Of a stretch of 64,000 nucleotides of DNA, positions 12,554 to 25,660 are shown one piece after another. Under the pieces are notes generated by a model. That model worked only from the letters and a program-made list of their open reading frames with translations. It was not told where the DNA came from and ran no database searches. The stretch covers positions 1,555,501 to 1,619,500 of the forward strand of contig JAYKKM010000260.1 in NCBI GenBank assembly GCA_035772405.1, written 5' to 3'. Made by a program: the position numbers and the translations under genes. This DNA is from Chrysogorgia sp. JL179-B06. Its lineage: Eukaryota; Cnidaria; Anthozoa; Scleralcyonacea; Chrysogorgiidae. How positions within the stretch are numbered: position 1 is the first letter of the stretch; every line of letters begins with the position of its first letter.

Positions 12554-12861
12554 AGGTGCCGTCCAGTCCGTTCTGCGCATGTCCACGTTTCTGTTTACAT
12601 CGTTTGTTTACATTGCATTATATAAACATTGAACATGAAGTATTGCGGATTTTTTTCACACGCTTGAGCTTTTCCGCCGAAAAAGCGTGTCATAATAAGC
12701 TGTTTGGTTCCTAAATGTTGTTAATATATCAAACTACCACTCGTGCCTTCGCCACCTTTAACGAATACTCGCTTTCGAACTGTTGCAAATCTATTCCGTT
12801 AAAGTTTGTGTGTCCAACGTTTGAAATATCACACATGTGCAGAACAGACTGGACTGCATCT
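12554..12861. mobile_element. 308-bp TTAA-flanked MITE
   Basis: The left terminus AGGTGCCGTCCAGTCCGTTC and the right terminus are imperfect inverted copies, flanked by TTAA at 12550-12553 and 12862-12865. It has no coding capacity and belongs with piggyBac/Kolobok-type non-autonomous elements. Confidence 0.75.
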
Positions 12862-12865
12862 TTAA

Positions 12866-13294
12866 GCAATAATATTATGTCCTTGAACATCAGTGTTTTT
12901 TATTATAAATTTTTGCTATGAAGCAAATATATAATTATTGCTTAAAATAATAAAAGAACTTTAAATGACAAAGCAAACATCTTTTGTTGATATTCAAAAT
13001 AGACCCCAACCTTCACCTTCACTTTTTTTCAGAACCCTCTTCAATGCTTTGTTGTTAATTAAAGTGCCTATCTCATGTGTGAGGATTTTACATCTATGAG
13101 TTGCCCTGAGCAAAATTGCAATATCTCATCTAAATAAATGTCATCTTATAAAATGTCATCTTCATGAACGTTTTTGCTATCAGATTTACAGGGTGATGTC
13201 ATACTAGTCAATTAAATCCTCAGCAGGGGACCGTGCGAAGGTAAGAACCTGGGTACGAGGTTGGTGTGCAACAAGTTTTGTTAATACAATTATG
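12866..13294. other. intergenic
   Basis: AT-rich sequence with no gene. A partial copy of the GGTACGAGG repeat lies at 13225-13262, just before the 3' end of the DUF6589-like gene. Confidence 0.45.
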
Positions 13295-14427
13295 TTAATT
13301 GCTTGAAACGTCAGCACCTACAGCATCTTCCTTTTCACTTTCACCCAAATCAGGGAAATGTACAGCCATATTCTTCTGGTGCTTAGTTAGCCATGTTTCA
13401 AACTTTTGTTCACCCAAATTATCTAATGGGTTGGAAGAAATATTCTCAAAGGAATTATGTGATCTTCCAGGACTTGCATTAAAAGGCTGCAGCTTTCTCA
13501 AATCTGAAATGATTTTACATTCGTCATCTTCAGATGACTTGTGTGAGTGGGCACTGGACTTTGGCTTAATAGGAACTCCAGTTTCAAATGTCTCAACAAT
13601 TGTTCTCACACCTCCAGATGCTTTACTCATCCTTGTAATTGACTTTTCTGTTTTGTTTGCTCCCATCTGTTGAATCATTCCTTTTATGTCCTTATTTCTG
13701 TTCTCTTGTAGTGAGTCAATTTCAATATTTTTGTTCTTCCCCCCTTCCCAATTTATCATAGCAGCCCACTTGCATTGATGTGCTTCAGCTGGAGACAAAA
13801 GAACTTGGTTTTAGACAGTGCTAACCAGCATCTCTATAGCATAGGCATTAAATCCAGGAACAGAGAAAAAGTGTGGGAGCATCTGTTTCTGAAGTGTTGC
13901 CAGGTGATCACCATTTCCAGTTGCTACAGCATCATCGAAATCCATTAGCACCAAAGCTGACTTCACTAAATTAATTGAATAATTAAATACACCATCACAA
14001 CCAGACATATCTACATCATCACTGTTGTCATTGGCTAGCATGATGTATGTGTCTACAAATTTGTTGATGATATTTGTTATCAATTCCTTCTTTTGATCAC
14101 CACTGGCACCTTGTGGAAAGATAAGCTGGTTTTGCTTTGGGGACTGCTTTGGATCATCTATCTTGAAAAATTCTAGAAGTGCTTCAATGATAAAACATTT
14201 ACCCACACTTGTAAAAAGTTGTTCGCAATCTTCAAAGTGCTTTACATCTAGTGTCACATTTCTTCTACTTAATGTCTCTCTGAAATACCCCAGTGTGCCC
14301 TTCTCTCTTCCAGAGTTCTTGTAAAGCCTTGAAAATACTGACTACGGTAAACAAAAACAGAAATAAGTTTAATACATTCACACCTCGTGATTCTCCCTTG
14401 ACAAGTAAAATAGTCTGGATCATCCTG

Positions 14428-14512
14428 CAGTTTAACCCTTCCATTCCCAACTTCTGGGAGCTCTCCACTTAACAAGTAAAATCGTCAGCCAGAGTAAAAT
14501 AATAAACTCTAA
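14428..14512. repeat. AAGTAAAATCGTC repeat family
   Basis: A dispersed repeat with the phrase AACAAGTAAAATCGTC and CAGAGTAAAATAA. Related copies lie at about 17975-18065, 23255-23320 and 23545-23660, where the bounding phrases resemble AACCCTTTCC and GGAAAGGGTT. It lies in an intron of the DUF6589-like gene. I read it as a TTAA-type MITE family. Confidence 0.5.
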
Positions 14513-16604
14513 ACAAATGTTGTGTTTAGGAGTGAAATGTTTAAAGTGTCTATCTCACATGTGGGGATTTTACATATTCATAATCTATGAGTTATCCTGA
14601 GCAAAATTGCAATATATAAAAATGTCAACTTCATAGACTTTTTTGCTGTCAAAGTTACAGGACGCGACGCCACACCAGTCAATTAAATCAGTTTTCTTTT
14701 GTGTCTTGCCACCAAAAGGTATAGTATGACGTGACGTACTATAACTTAATCAGCAAAAAAGTACATCAAGTTTGGCTGAGGAGATATAATTATTGCAATT
14801 TTGCTCAGGATAACTCAGATTACGTGAGATAGGCACTTTAATAGATAGAGTGTTCAACAGAATATACATTGTACATACCTTCAGATAACTTTGCTTTGTG
14901 TGCCAGCCAACAATTCGGTAAGGGTACAGGTGATCAAATCGCTCTTTTGCTGTATGACAACCAGCTCGGAGGTGTCTTGCCCCAGCAAGCCTGACTCGTG
15001 TGAGCTGATCACCAAAACAAGGGATCTTTACCCCCTTCAAGGGATCTGTCTGTGTTGCAACTGGAGGGATGTGGGATCTTGGCTGATCAGCCTGGGATGG
15101 CATCGGTGCTGGATGCTGGTTTTCAGGTTGTAGGGGTTGTTCATCTACACACAGACCAGCAGCATAATGTAGATCATGCGTCCACTCTTCCAACTGGTCC
15201 AAAATAGCAACACAATCAGAATAAACTTTCTCATCCTTCATCATAACAGGCATGGTGATGACCTCTGACCTCAAGGAAGTAGATTCCAAATATTCACAAC
15301 TTGTAGATGTGGATATATACTGCTTGAAGGCTTGAAAATGGGGAAAGTGTTCCAAAATAACACGCGCAATAATTGTTGTGTATCGGCATCTTATCAAGTC
15401 AATCTCTCCACCACTTAATGTGACAATTGCTTTAAAGTCACAAGTTTTAATATTAGCTTGTGGCCCATTATCAGGTAAGTGGTCATGTGGTACTCTGTTG
15501 AACACCATGCTTGTGGAAACAGCATGCACACTCTTGTTTTGATGAGTTTGCGTCATGTCATGGACCTTTTCTTCCCAATCTATATTGTCTAAAACAAAAA
15601 CAAACTTCTTCCCAGATTTTAGCAACTCCACAGCATGATCCAGGAAGTGGGTTCCTATCTCATCCAGTACAACATATTTTTTTGAGGCACTTACACAAAT
15701 ACCATACTTGTTAAGATGGTTGATCAACTAAACAATTAAAAAATAAGTTTTTATTATTACTTTAATGTACTTGTCAAAGGAAAGTATCCAGGCGGTAATA
15801 GGTTAAACCATCAGCATCAAGGTTTTAGCACCACAAACTAGGCCTGGTCCTTATTTTACTCTATCTGATGCAGGTAAATTTTACTGATCAAATGCCAAAT
15901 AGAAGTCACTGGGGGGGGGGGGGTTAATCGATATATAGTTTTGGTCTGAAATTCTTATGCCTTTTAGTCTGAACATTATAATATATACATTAGTATTGTA
16001 GTAATAATGGCACATCATGCAACCAAATGTTAAGTTTAACGAAAATGTTCTTAGAAATATATATATCACTGTCAGTGTGCGGATTGACTCTAACTAATAT
16101 GAGCAGATAGGTTTGAAATAAGGTACTATATAATATTGAAATCAGTAGAGTGAGACAAGTGTTATTTTTTGTTGCTTTCATAGACTTAGTGACAGTTTTA
16201 TTAACTAAAAGTGAATTTCAAAGCAATCACATGGTACCTTGCATACATGTAATACAGATGCATGCATGTTTATTTATATCTAATTGCACACAATGAAATT
16301 TTCCTGTTGCAGCCTTTTTTCGCTGGTCTCTTTTCGCTAAATGATTTGACTTGGACAAATAAACCACCACAAATGTTTGAATCAGATTTTTGAGCATTAC
16401 ATTTATTTTATAAAGCAGTATAAAGTTGTATTTGCCAGTATGATTGACATGTTTATCCTAATAGCAAATCAATGCAATTTTCCCATGCACATAATTAATG
16501 CACATGTACAACATGTGATTACTTTGAAATTAAATCACAGTCTACTGCACTACTGATTTCAATAATACCATGAATTTTCTCTTTTGTTAACTGCACTAAA
16601 ATAA

Positions 16605-16905
16605 GTGCCTCCCCCCTTTTATTAAACACCCCCTTTAGAGCCATTTTGTACTAAGCTTCCCCCTCTAATAAGTGTCCCTCTTTAATTAAGAGGTAAAATA
16701 TGGTGATTTGTTTAGGAAATTGAATAAGCGCAGCCTCTCTAATATGTGCCCCTCTAATGAACACCCCTCTCTAATAAGCACCCCTCTCTAATAAGCACCC
16801 CTCTCTAATAAGCATCCCTCTCTAATAAGCACTCCTCTCTAATAAGCACCACTCTCTACTAAGTGCCCCTCTCTAATAAGTGCCCCTCTCTAATAAGAAT
16901 AGAGT
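16605..16905. repeat. minisatellite, unit about 18 bp (CCCCTCTCTAATAAGCA)
   Basis: At least ten imperfect head-to-tail copies of CCCCTCTCTAATAAG(C/T)(A/G) lie in an intron of the DUF6589-like gene. The earlier part (16605-16735) is more degenerate. Spacers are absent, so it is not a CRISPR. Confidence 0.8.
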
Positions 16906-17639
16906 ATGAAAATTGAATCACATATTTTGGCCTAAAATGAGGTAAGGGTTCTTAACAACTGGTTGACACCCCCTACAAAAAATTCAGACAGTACGCCACC
17001 CCTGCCACCATCTAGTTTATTTACTTCTATTTTTATACATACATTCATTGACGCTTTCCCGTCTGTGAGTAGTATTGTGTTGATTCTTTGAATTCTGCTC
17101 AGCTCATGGCACCTTATGAACATGATGATGCCATAAATTAAACAAATTGGTGCAAGTTGCCTGCCACTTGGCATTGGGATTGATGAACAGTCTAGCATTC
17201 TTGATAAAATTCCTGCAACAGTCGGGCATCTTGTTAATAGCTCTTTATGCACCTCGGACATCCAATTATATTCACATAAACCTCCAAATGATCTATCCCT
17301 TAAAACAGATGGGTTGGTTCTTCTTGCAATTTCTGTTAACTCTTCATTGACATTGTTTAACATCTTCTGGTGTAATGGGTGGTAAATCAATGGTATTTGA
17401 ATGATTGTTTTTATTATGTCCTCAGTTGAACATTTGGAAACTGCCTCTTTTAACGTGTTCCGTTCTTCATCAGAAAATGTTTCTTGACTTATGTCTTGAG
17501 TATCGGTCTGTAATAATGAACAGTAAATAATATTTTAAAAGGAATCATTCTCTAAGGGTTGATTGTATACACACCAAAAAATGCACATTCTTTAACAGCA
17601 TGTAGGTATGTCACAGGATAACGTAGCCATGCATCCTTG

Positions 17640-17830
17640 TAACAGCTATACGATGACAACAGGCTGTAACATCACTGTTGGCTCATCAACAGTCTGGTTG
17701 TATATGTAACACAGTAACAGCACTGTTGGCTCAACAGATCTGTTACAGGCTGTTGTCAATAGGCTGTAGCAGTCCGTTTGGTACCAACAGGCTGTAACAG
17801 CCATGATATCATAGCTGTAACAGATATTGT
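17640..17830. repeat. imperfect tandem/inverted AACAGGCTGTAACAG repeats
   Basis: The words AACAGGCTGTAACA and CACTGTTGGCTCA recur four or more times in both orientations within about 190 bp. This intronic stretch of the DUF6589-like gene could fold on itself. Confidence 0.5.
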
Positions 17831-18884
17831 ACATGTACCCTAGTATCAACAGCTAAATTTATTTTGCAATAATATGCACAGCAAACTGTTTGGATATAAG
17901 ATGGCAGTAAAAAGACAACACAAAGATTATTTATAAATTGAGTTCATTTTAATACAGACAAGAGCAAGTATGTTAACTCGTTCCTGCCAGAGGGCTTTCC
18001 CTGAGGTGAATAAAATCGTCTGGCGTTTGCCAGAATAAAATAATAAACTGACTTGGACAGGAAAGGGTGTTTGGTCGAACGAGTGAGTGTAGCAATTTTA
18101 TTACACTTCTTGGTATTGTTTGAGTACTTCATATTAAAATATAGAATATAAATACCCAAGAAGAGTTGCGTAAACCAGATATATAAATATTAACGTGGTT
18201 TGCGCAGCACAATTATTTATCTTGTCACCACGGGAAAGTCAGACTACCGAGTTATAAATATATTATTATTTTATAATATCTTACCTCTGGAAAATGCGCA
18301 CTCTGCTGCGCTGATAAATCCTGACAGGAATCAAAGTTTAGGCCAACCCGTGGTCCAACTCCGCTAGAAGACGAAGTGCCTATAGTTTTTATATGAGACT
18401 TTGGTGGTCTTGAAATTGACGGCGATACTTCGACGCATCGCTTCACTCGGTCACTGGCTTCATGGTCGCGTTGTCACAAGAAATCTTGGGTTTCTAATAT
18501 AACCTTTCTGAAGTCATTGGCGTTATTTAACCTTCTTTCGCACGGACGACATACGCGATTGGGAAGAGTATCATCTCGAGATAAAACACTGCCACAAAGA
18601 ACTTCGGCACTTCGTAAAAGTTGCAAATTTGACTGCCTAAAAAGGTTTTTGCAACGCTTCGGATCTAATACAGCCCGACAGAGGCGGCAAGACGACAAAT
18701 CCGCAGTAAATCGCTTTGATTTATAAACTTTCTTTGGTGTTTCCTTTGAAGTCATCGCAGGAAAAGACCTTTGTCCTTTGAGCACATGTTCTTGAGTGTT
18801 GTAATTAATATTTATTTATGACTGCACTTCGTAGTTGGAAGTGACAAAAAATGTTTTAACTACCCCCACCCTAGCATACAAATT

Positions 18885-19032
18885 TAGTTTTTACCCAGAT
18901 TCTGGGAATCACGTGACCAGCCGATACCAGGGTCTTTCCGCAGCGGGTAGTCGAGGGGCGGGGGGGGGGGGGGCGGTCGGAGGAGCGGAGGTAAGACCCT
19001 GGGTACGAGGTTGGGGTCGACCCCAGGGGGAA
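18885..19032 (-). repeat. GACCCTGGGTACGAGG family repeat
   Basis: Reverse-orientation copy of the repeat at 6430-6556. The order is CCAGATTCTGGGAATCACGT, GCTGCGG-type core, a G-tract, then GACCCTGGGTACGAGG. It lies between the 5' end of the DUF6589-like gene and the kinase-like gene. Confidence 0.7.
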
Positions 19033-19149
19033 GCCGATGATTTGTGCATAACGCCGTCTCATAATTTTCTCATTGAATTTCTTTATACATGTAGTTAATA
19101 ATAATGAAATAGTGAATAGTTACATTTTAATTTCGCTGGTTCCTTTTTA

Positions 19150-19325
19150 CTGCAATTATCCAAGGATTTGATGGCGTTCTTGACTATTGGAAGTTTCCTC
19201 TGAAGGCTTCTAGCATATGCTACTATAGCAGCTGCGTATTTATCTGCAAAGAGCTGCTTTCACTCCACAATCTTGTAGGTGTATCGTCCATTATCCTGCC
19301 AAATTCTTGACAAATCTAGAACATT
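19150..19325 (-). pseudogene. unidentified coding remnant
   Basis: On the minus strand one frame reads SRIWQDNGRYTYKIVE, a TGA, then KQLFADKYAAAIVAYARSLQ and on to about 19150. The composition looks like protein (amphipathic, Ala/Lys rich), but I do not recognise it. It lies just 3' of the kinase-like gene on the same strand and may be a remnant of another gene. Confidence 0.3.
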
Positions 19326-19371
19326 TAAGCGAGTTCACTATAAAGAATAAATATCACTAGAATAAATATTA

Positions 19372-20340
19372 CTAGAAATAGACTTTTCTAAACCTCTCAT
19401 ATTTGTAATTGTCCTTGTATTTTTGAACCTGGATTTCAGATAGTGGGGGGTATTTCTCTTTTACTCTTATACAACTTGCTTTACCGAAATCAATAATTGT
19501 TGGTATCCAATGGCCTTCTTTTAACTTTATTAGAACATCAGTTTTAATGTCGTTGTGTAAGATCCCAGTTTCGTGTATATACGCTAAAGCACTACAACAA
19601 TAACACATAATATCTAACCAGGAAGAGCAAGAAATTCCTAAGTTTTTGTCGCGACAACCCTGTAATACAGTCAGAGAACTTAGTTTATCAGTATCTACGT
19701 AAAACTCGATTATCAATCCAGGTAAACAGCCTTCAATTATCCCGGAAAAAAGGTACATTTGGATGGCACAACCTAGAGAGTATCTCTGCCTCGTTTTTTA
19801 GAGAATCGCTGTAACGACCTCCCTTTTTCTTCGCCAAAAAAACGCCACTTTTCAATTTGGCGAAGTAGTACACACCGAAACAACCTTCCCCCAAAATAAC
19901 TCGCTGTGTCCCCTTAGTAGCAAATTCTATCTCTTCAAGACTGACACTATTTAGAATTTTTTTCTCCTTAACATTTTCTAGCTTAGGCAACTTTACGTAT
20001 TCTTTCCGCGTCTGACCGACCTTTGACTTTACGTTACACATTCCGTTTCTACATTTGTCTAATAAGAGTTCTAAATGTAAATTATGAGTGTTTTCAATGG
20101 CAATTTTTTTTCTTCATATTTCGTGGCTTGATCTTCAAATAACTTGTTTTTCTCACTTTCAAATTGAGCAACCAGAGCCTGTTTTTTTCTTTCCGTAAGC
20201 GTTTGTTTCCGCCGCTGTCGTCTGGCCTTTTTCTGCAACGATTTTTCTAATTTCGAATGCGGTCTTGACTTATATCTACCAGGGACGTTCTTAGGCTTGC
20301 GATTTTGAAGGAGACGTCCTCTTGCTTCGCATTTGGAGTT
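19372..20340 (-). pseudogene. protein-kinase-like gene, frameshifted and truncated
   Basis: The N-terminal 300 bp (20340-20050) encode a basic, Lys/Arg/Gln-rich coiled-coil-like segment. The kinase domain follows: glycine loop LGEGCFGVYY, Lys in VFLAKKKG, Glu in NEAEIL, hinge LIIEFY, catalytic loop HNDIKTDVLI (HND in place of HRD) and IIDFGKAS. Two single-base slips split it. One is in a run of A near 20110 between the coil and MCNVK. The other is in a run of T near 19760 within HPNVPFF. After DFG the frame stops at 19372, before any APE motif or C-lobe, so the domain is incomplete. Small kinases of this style are multicopy in cnidarians as I recall. It lies just left of the CACTA element. 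Confidence 0.65.
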
Positions 20341-20590
20341 AACTTGTATACCCTATGCATGTAATGTTAATTGTTATATAAAGTCGTATTTGTCTGTGTG
20401 CTGTGCACTTACTACAAGGTATACTATAAATAATAGTGAGCATATGTTGTATATAATAATGGCTCAATTGTATCTCCTTTCTGAACTTTGACATATCTCA
20501 TCTTATTTTGATTAGTAGCGTTAATATTTTCTAAATATTTTGCGAAAGGCAAAGTATACTTAGTATAATGTAGTAACAAATGCATGGCTA

Positions 20591-20890
20591 CACTGTTAAA
20601 AAAATATCTGTTATTTTACAGTAAAAAGTACTGGCAGCTTGGACGCCAGAGAAAGTACTGTAAATTAACAGAAACCGTATTTAAAAAAAGTACTGTATTT
20701 TTACAGTAAAATGTACTGCTAAAAATATCTGTTATTTTACAGTAAAAAGTAGTGGCAGCTTGGACGCCAGAGAAAGTACTGTAAATTAACAGAAACCGTA
20801 TTTAAAAAAAGTACTGTATTTTTACAGTAAAATTTACTGCTTATAGCAACGAACTGTTTTTCCACAATGAAAGTACTGTATTTTTACAGG
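20591..20890. repeat. CACTA-1 left subterminal tandem repeat
   Basis: A 120-bp unit starting AAAAATATCTGTTATTTTAC is present twice in tandem (about 20600 and 20720), nearly identical, followed by a partial third unit. It is rich in TACTGTA-type palindromic words expected of transposase-binding sites. The right subterminal region (29815-30150) has the same words in the other orientation. Confidence 0.75.
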
Positions 20891-22837
20891 GAAAAAACCC
20901 TTGGCTACATACATAAAATAGGCTCTGCAAATTAACACAGCCCGTGTTCAATTAGTGCTTCCTTTATGCTATATCTTCACATTAATGACAATTGGAGACT
21001 TAGGAAAATTTAACCAAAAAAATGTATGGCATTAAAATAAGAATAACATTAAAACGCCACTGTATATTTTAATCTATATTTATTTAAATGTTCCAAGTCT
21101 TCATCAAACAATGTTAACAAGTATATCCTCTAGGCTATACTATAGTTGCAAAAACTAACCATGCAGTTGTCAAAATAGTAACTTAGTAACTACAAACCAT
21201 AGTTACTATATAAAGAAAATAACATATATCAAATATATTAATTATCTCTGAATCTATATATTAATTATTTATACATGTACTGTATATATATCAGTTGTAA
21301 TACTGATATATTTAAAACATAACAAGTAAACACTTCTTCTAAACAGGAACATAATATGCAGTTCATCACTCACTATAGTTCATACAGTATGGCAATAGAG
21401 TACTGATGCTATCAATGTGCACCATGATACTGAATATATAGTTTAATTTTTCACACTAAGTTGCCCTATAAACTCCATTCACTTTGGTAATCTTTTAGAC
21501 TATTGGCCAACGAAAGGACTTTGGGGTGAACCTTGTAGTTTTTTTCCCTTTGGCTTTAGTAACTTTGGTTCCTTTGTCTGGGTTCAGTTTCACAAAACAT
21601 CTGCATAACAGAAGAAAAAACCCACTCGAATAAACAAATGATATAAAATAATATGCACTCGGACTCGTCTTGACCAATCAGAATGATGTAATTTTATATA
21701 CATGGAATAAGAGAATAAATGTTGATTTGATATATACCTTTGGATAAACTCAAGAGTGGCTGCCAAACACGGAGGATAGTGGATGTTGAAGCAGTAATAA
21801 GCTGCAAATAGCAGCATTACACCATCTTGCATTCCATCCAACCACTTGTTGACAAGAAGACCATCAATGACCAAAGCACATCTGTCAGTTACAAGATTTT
21901 CACCTATAAAAATATGTAAAGTAATATTATTAGCTGTTCAATTGATCAATTCAACTGATCTGACAATACCTCACTCAAGTGACTCCCTAGTACATTAGGC
22001 TCCCCTGTTGTACAGGCCTGTTCACATTCAGAGGCGAGTTACTGTATCTGGGGGAGGAGGGCGATGCAAGTTCAACATCATGTTTGGAAAGGAAACCGTT
22101 CACATGAGATTGAGATAACTGCGGGGGGTTGGGATAACTCTGAGCAACAGGGAAACCCAATACCGCTGCCAAACGTTTTGCATATGTGCAATGGCCGAGC
22201 TCGTACCTCAAAAAAGTGAGAAAGCACTGAAATATTTATACTGGTCTGAGAATCACACACACATGTTAAAATTATCAGCACACCACCAAAGTTAAAATAG
22301 GTAATTTTGTGCATGGCTTCTTTGTCAATATTGTAACATATTCTGAAATGACCCCTTCGCAACTTTCATTACCCTTTTTTTAAAACACAAATGAATAGTC
22401 GAGTCTTGGTTATTAACACGTCCATTATTGCCTGAGCTGGACAAAAATGGCCTCTTTATTATTTTACTGTCTAATGCCAGACAAGTTTGCTCATCAAAGA
22501 GAATACTCAGTGAGCCTAGCTAGCAATGGAAACTGACCAATAAACATGATCATGGTCGAGACAAAAAAATTAGGTCTGCAAAGCAACAAATTTTTAACAA
22601 GACAACATTCTTACCAAATACAGCAATAAAAGGGGAAGTCGGACAATCAACAAGGCAATCATCAAATGTTGCAGTGTCCTAAAATAACAACAAAAATATA
22701 GTTTAATGTACAGTTAATTTTCTTAGAATTTACTAAATATTTAAAAATTAGACAATGACCCAGGTTCTCTATGAGCAGATGATAGAAACAAGGAACAGTC
22801 CAGTTGACTGCTGTTCATAGACAATGAGGATGAGTTG

Positions 22838-23108
22838 TCTAATTGTTTTACTGTCGTGGCAACAAAAGTGTTTCGTAAAATGTTGTTGCAATATATTCCT
22901 CAAGTTGAACAATTCATTTGATAAGATTCGTGGACAACTTCCTGTTTTGAATTCTGTTTCGAATTTGATTGGTGTTTGGCAAATAATCCTGTTTCTTATT
23001 GGTTGTTTAAAAACCAGAAACCAATCAAATGCAAAACAGGAAGTTAGCAATAATTTTCATCAAATGAATTGGCCAAACATAGGAATGTTTCTGTTGCCAC
23101 AACAGTAA
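22838..23108. mobile_element. 271-bp MITE with TTACTGTYGTGGCAACA ends
   Basis: TTACTGTCGTGGCAACAAAA at the left is mirrored by TTGCCACAACAGTAA at the right, with further internal pairing (TTCATTTGATAAG with ATCAAATGAA). It is non-coding and nested inside the CACTA-1 accessory gene. Confidence 0.65.
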
Positions 23109-25489
23109 TTTAAACCAACTAATGTAGTTCGCCAACTAAATAATAAAGAAAAGAAAATAGTAAATGTTGTCCATCAAAATATTTTACTATTCTATTTTAT
23201 TTATTATTTTGTTATTACATGTAACTCAAGTTGATAAGATCATCCATCTCCTTTAACCCTTTCTCTCCTTATGGGGTTCTCACTTAATAAGTAAAATTAT
23301 CTGGTTTCAAGGCCTGTTTACACAGGCAATTTTCTCATCCTGACGCATGTGATTGAATGAATATTATGAATGACTCACCAAAGTATCGAACCTCATAATA
23401 CTGTAGCTCTGCAGATGTTCAATACCTTGGTAAGTCAATCCATTCCATCATATGTGTCAGAAGGAGAAAAATCACAATAAAAATCACCGTGGAATTGAGC
23501 AAAATAACAAAGTGGCCGGTTTGGGGTGACATAGCAGGGAATGGGTTAGGGAAGACAGATGACCTTAGGGGTTCTCACTTCACAAGTAAAATCATCTGGT
23601 GTTAGACAGAGTAAGATAACAAAGTGACCAGTTTTGGGCGACCCAGCAGGGAAAGGGTTGACCATGTTTCACTAGGTCTACAATGCCATTGATGATGTAA
23701 AAACGAATAACTTACAGGAAAACATCTTATCATTTTGTCCTCTTCTTCCTCAAAGTAGGCAAGCAGTAGCCAGTATACTCCAGACATCATTGCCACTTTA
23801 CTGTTGGACTCTGTCATAGTGGCTTCAATTAATGACACTGATTTCATGACCTTCTTATTTTGCATGTGTTGCTTCATGTAATCACTTTAGATTTCTCTTC
23901 AAGACTTTGTTTTAACACGGTCTGGAGTTGAAAACCCATGAGTTCGTAAAAATGCTGCAGAAGGTTATTTCGTTCAAAGAGAAATGGCCATATTTCTTTA
24001 ATTTATTTAACTGATGCAGGAGTAGGTTTCACTCGATTGATAAGAAGGCACTGGGACACATATGTTTGCTTCATGAACAATGAAACCTTCGCTTTATCAA
24101 TGACATATTTGGGAAATTCTTTAACCAGCCACAGCTGTTTCTCCTTTTGACTTTCCTCATTTTCATTATCAGGCAAGTTATCAGGTTGCCAATGAATCAC
24201 TGATAGGTTTCTTTATCTTCTTGGCAGGTGGCTCGGTATTATCATCATCTACATTCAATTCCACAAGTAGAGAGCCTGACTATTCTCTTTTCTATTTAAA
24301 TTGGATAATCGTTCCTCCAATTGTTTGCGAAGAGATTCATTTCCAGTTCCCACAACTGTATCACCAACAGTATCGCAGAATGATTCCCTGTACTTCGTTA
24401 CAGCCATGTTCGCAATTGTCGATAGGTTTTTCCTTTCAGGAAGAGTTGAGTGCTGCCGAATCTCATTGCATATGATTCTAACCATCTCACGCCGTTCACT
24501 TGGTTTTGGGCGAGTTTTTTGGTCACAAGCATCAAGGATAGCCTTTGGCATTTTAGCCCAAGGTATTGTAAAACGTTGAATCCAGTTAGATGAACCATGT
24601 TGATAGTCACTTGTTTTCGTGACACCTTGAAATGGTGATGGAGTATCCAAATCACTTGAAACTGATGGAGTACTGCAGCGTGAACCAGTAGGAGAGTCAA
24701 ACAGGCTTCCACTACCTGTACAGACATTTCGCTGGAGTTGTCAATAGAAAAGTGCGGCGATTTATGTGTTTGGACATCCTTAGTCTTACCTTAATACAGA
24801 CAAAATATAAAACTATAATTCTACTCAACTAAGATGTCACATTGAGGAATAATTTTTGTCCAGAACATAAGCTAAGTCTGAATAAATTACTGCAAGGCTA
24901 AGGCCTATTCCAGACACTGTTGTACCTATGTGCCAAACCAGAGTTAAGTTAGGCCACATACAGTCAAACTTTGGAGCCACAGCTTAATCAGATGGCATAC
25001 AGTACACATAAATCATTGAAACAAATTGAACATTAGTGAATTATGGTAGAATTACATTACCAGTAATTTATGTTACATTCCACACACAAAAAAACTGGGA
25101 TCAGTAGCAAAACATGCAAGTTCAAAGCATTCCAGTTGGAATAAACAAGTGATCCTGAAGAACTGGGTGTATATTACAAGTACTGTAATTACATGTATTT
25201 AGCATTTCACTTGATTAAACCTTTTGTCGAATCTCTAAAAGTCTAAAACACAGTTTAATTGAATGAAATGCCAAATATTACTTATCTGACAAATTAGGTG
25301 GTTTAATTTGTCACACTACAATATATTCAAACTGAAAAAATAACCAATTTTGACAACACATAATTCACCAGTTAGGTTTGGCACACACATGAACCTGAAC
25401 TGTACATGAACAAGCAGAACTTGTGAATTGTTGATATGCAAAAAAAAAGCTGATAAAAACAAATTCTGTCACGTGTACAAAGATTTTAA

Positions 25490-25660
25490 TGCCAGCCCGG
25501 GTAAGGCAAACCAGCCCACTCAATCATGTTTACATGTACAGTACATGGGAAAAAAACAGCCCAGGTAACCGAAATCTCAGTCTCACAAAGTGAGATCTTG
25601 GCTAGGCAGGCTGGTTCAGCTCTCATATAAACACAAGATAAAAATTAACAAGAAATAGCA
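25490..25660. repeat. short GC-richer repeat with AGCCCGGG/CATATAAAC words
   Basis: A 170-bp block (GCCAGCCCGGGTAAG ... TGAGATCTTGGCTAGGCAGG ... CATATAAACACAAG) stands out in base composition from the AT-rich intron. It resembles the 1010-1212 block in having CATATAAAC at its edge. I take it as a degraded MITE. Confidence 0.35.

Larger units (their letters stand above)
13295..18785 (-). pseudogene. DUF6589-like multi-exon gene with two in-frame stops
   Basis: Exon 1 (18785-18285) starts with a cysteine-rich treble-clef-like domain (CRLC...RVCRPCERRLNNANDF), then KRCVEVSPS, with donor GTAAGA at 18284. Exon 2 (about 17508-17060) reads the helical segment through HELSRIQRINTILL. Exon 3 (15727-14879) opens after a TTTAG acceptor and carries the central FVFVLDNIDWEEKVHDM and HLPDNGPQ motifs, ending at a GTATGT donor. 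Exon 4 (14341-13295) carries GTLGYFRETLSRRNVT, VGKCFIIEALL and AEAHQCKWAA. This order matches the DUF6589 proteins I recall from cnidarians; their function is unknown. TGA at 18474-18476 interrupts exon 1 in frame. TAA at 13808-13810 interrupts exon 4 where relatives appear to have Gln. Everything else is in frame, so this is a recent pseudogene or contains sequence errors. Confidence 0.7.

Noticed and set aside
16605..16905. CRISPR-like array
   Set aside because: Units are contiguous with no unique spacers and the context is eukaryotic intronic.
13808..18476. Reassigned stop codons
   Set aside because: Both TAA and TGA interrupt conserved frames, and normal TAA/TAG/TGA terminators end other frames; independent mutations are simpler.
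22824..23108. 94-residue plus-strand protein
   Set aside because: Entirely within a MITE with inverted ends; the frame is incidental.
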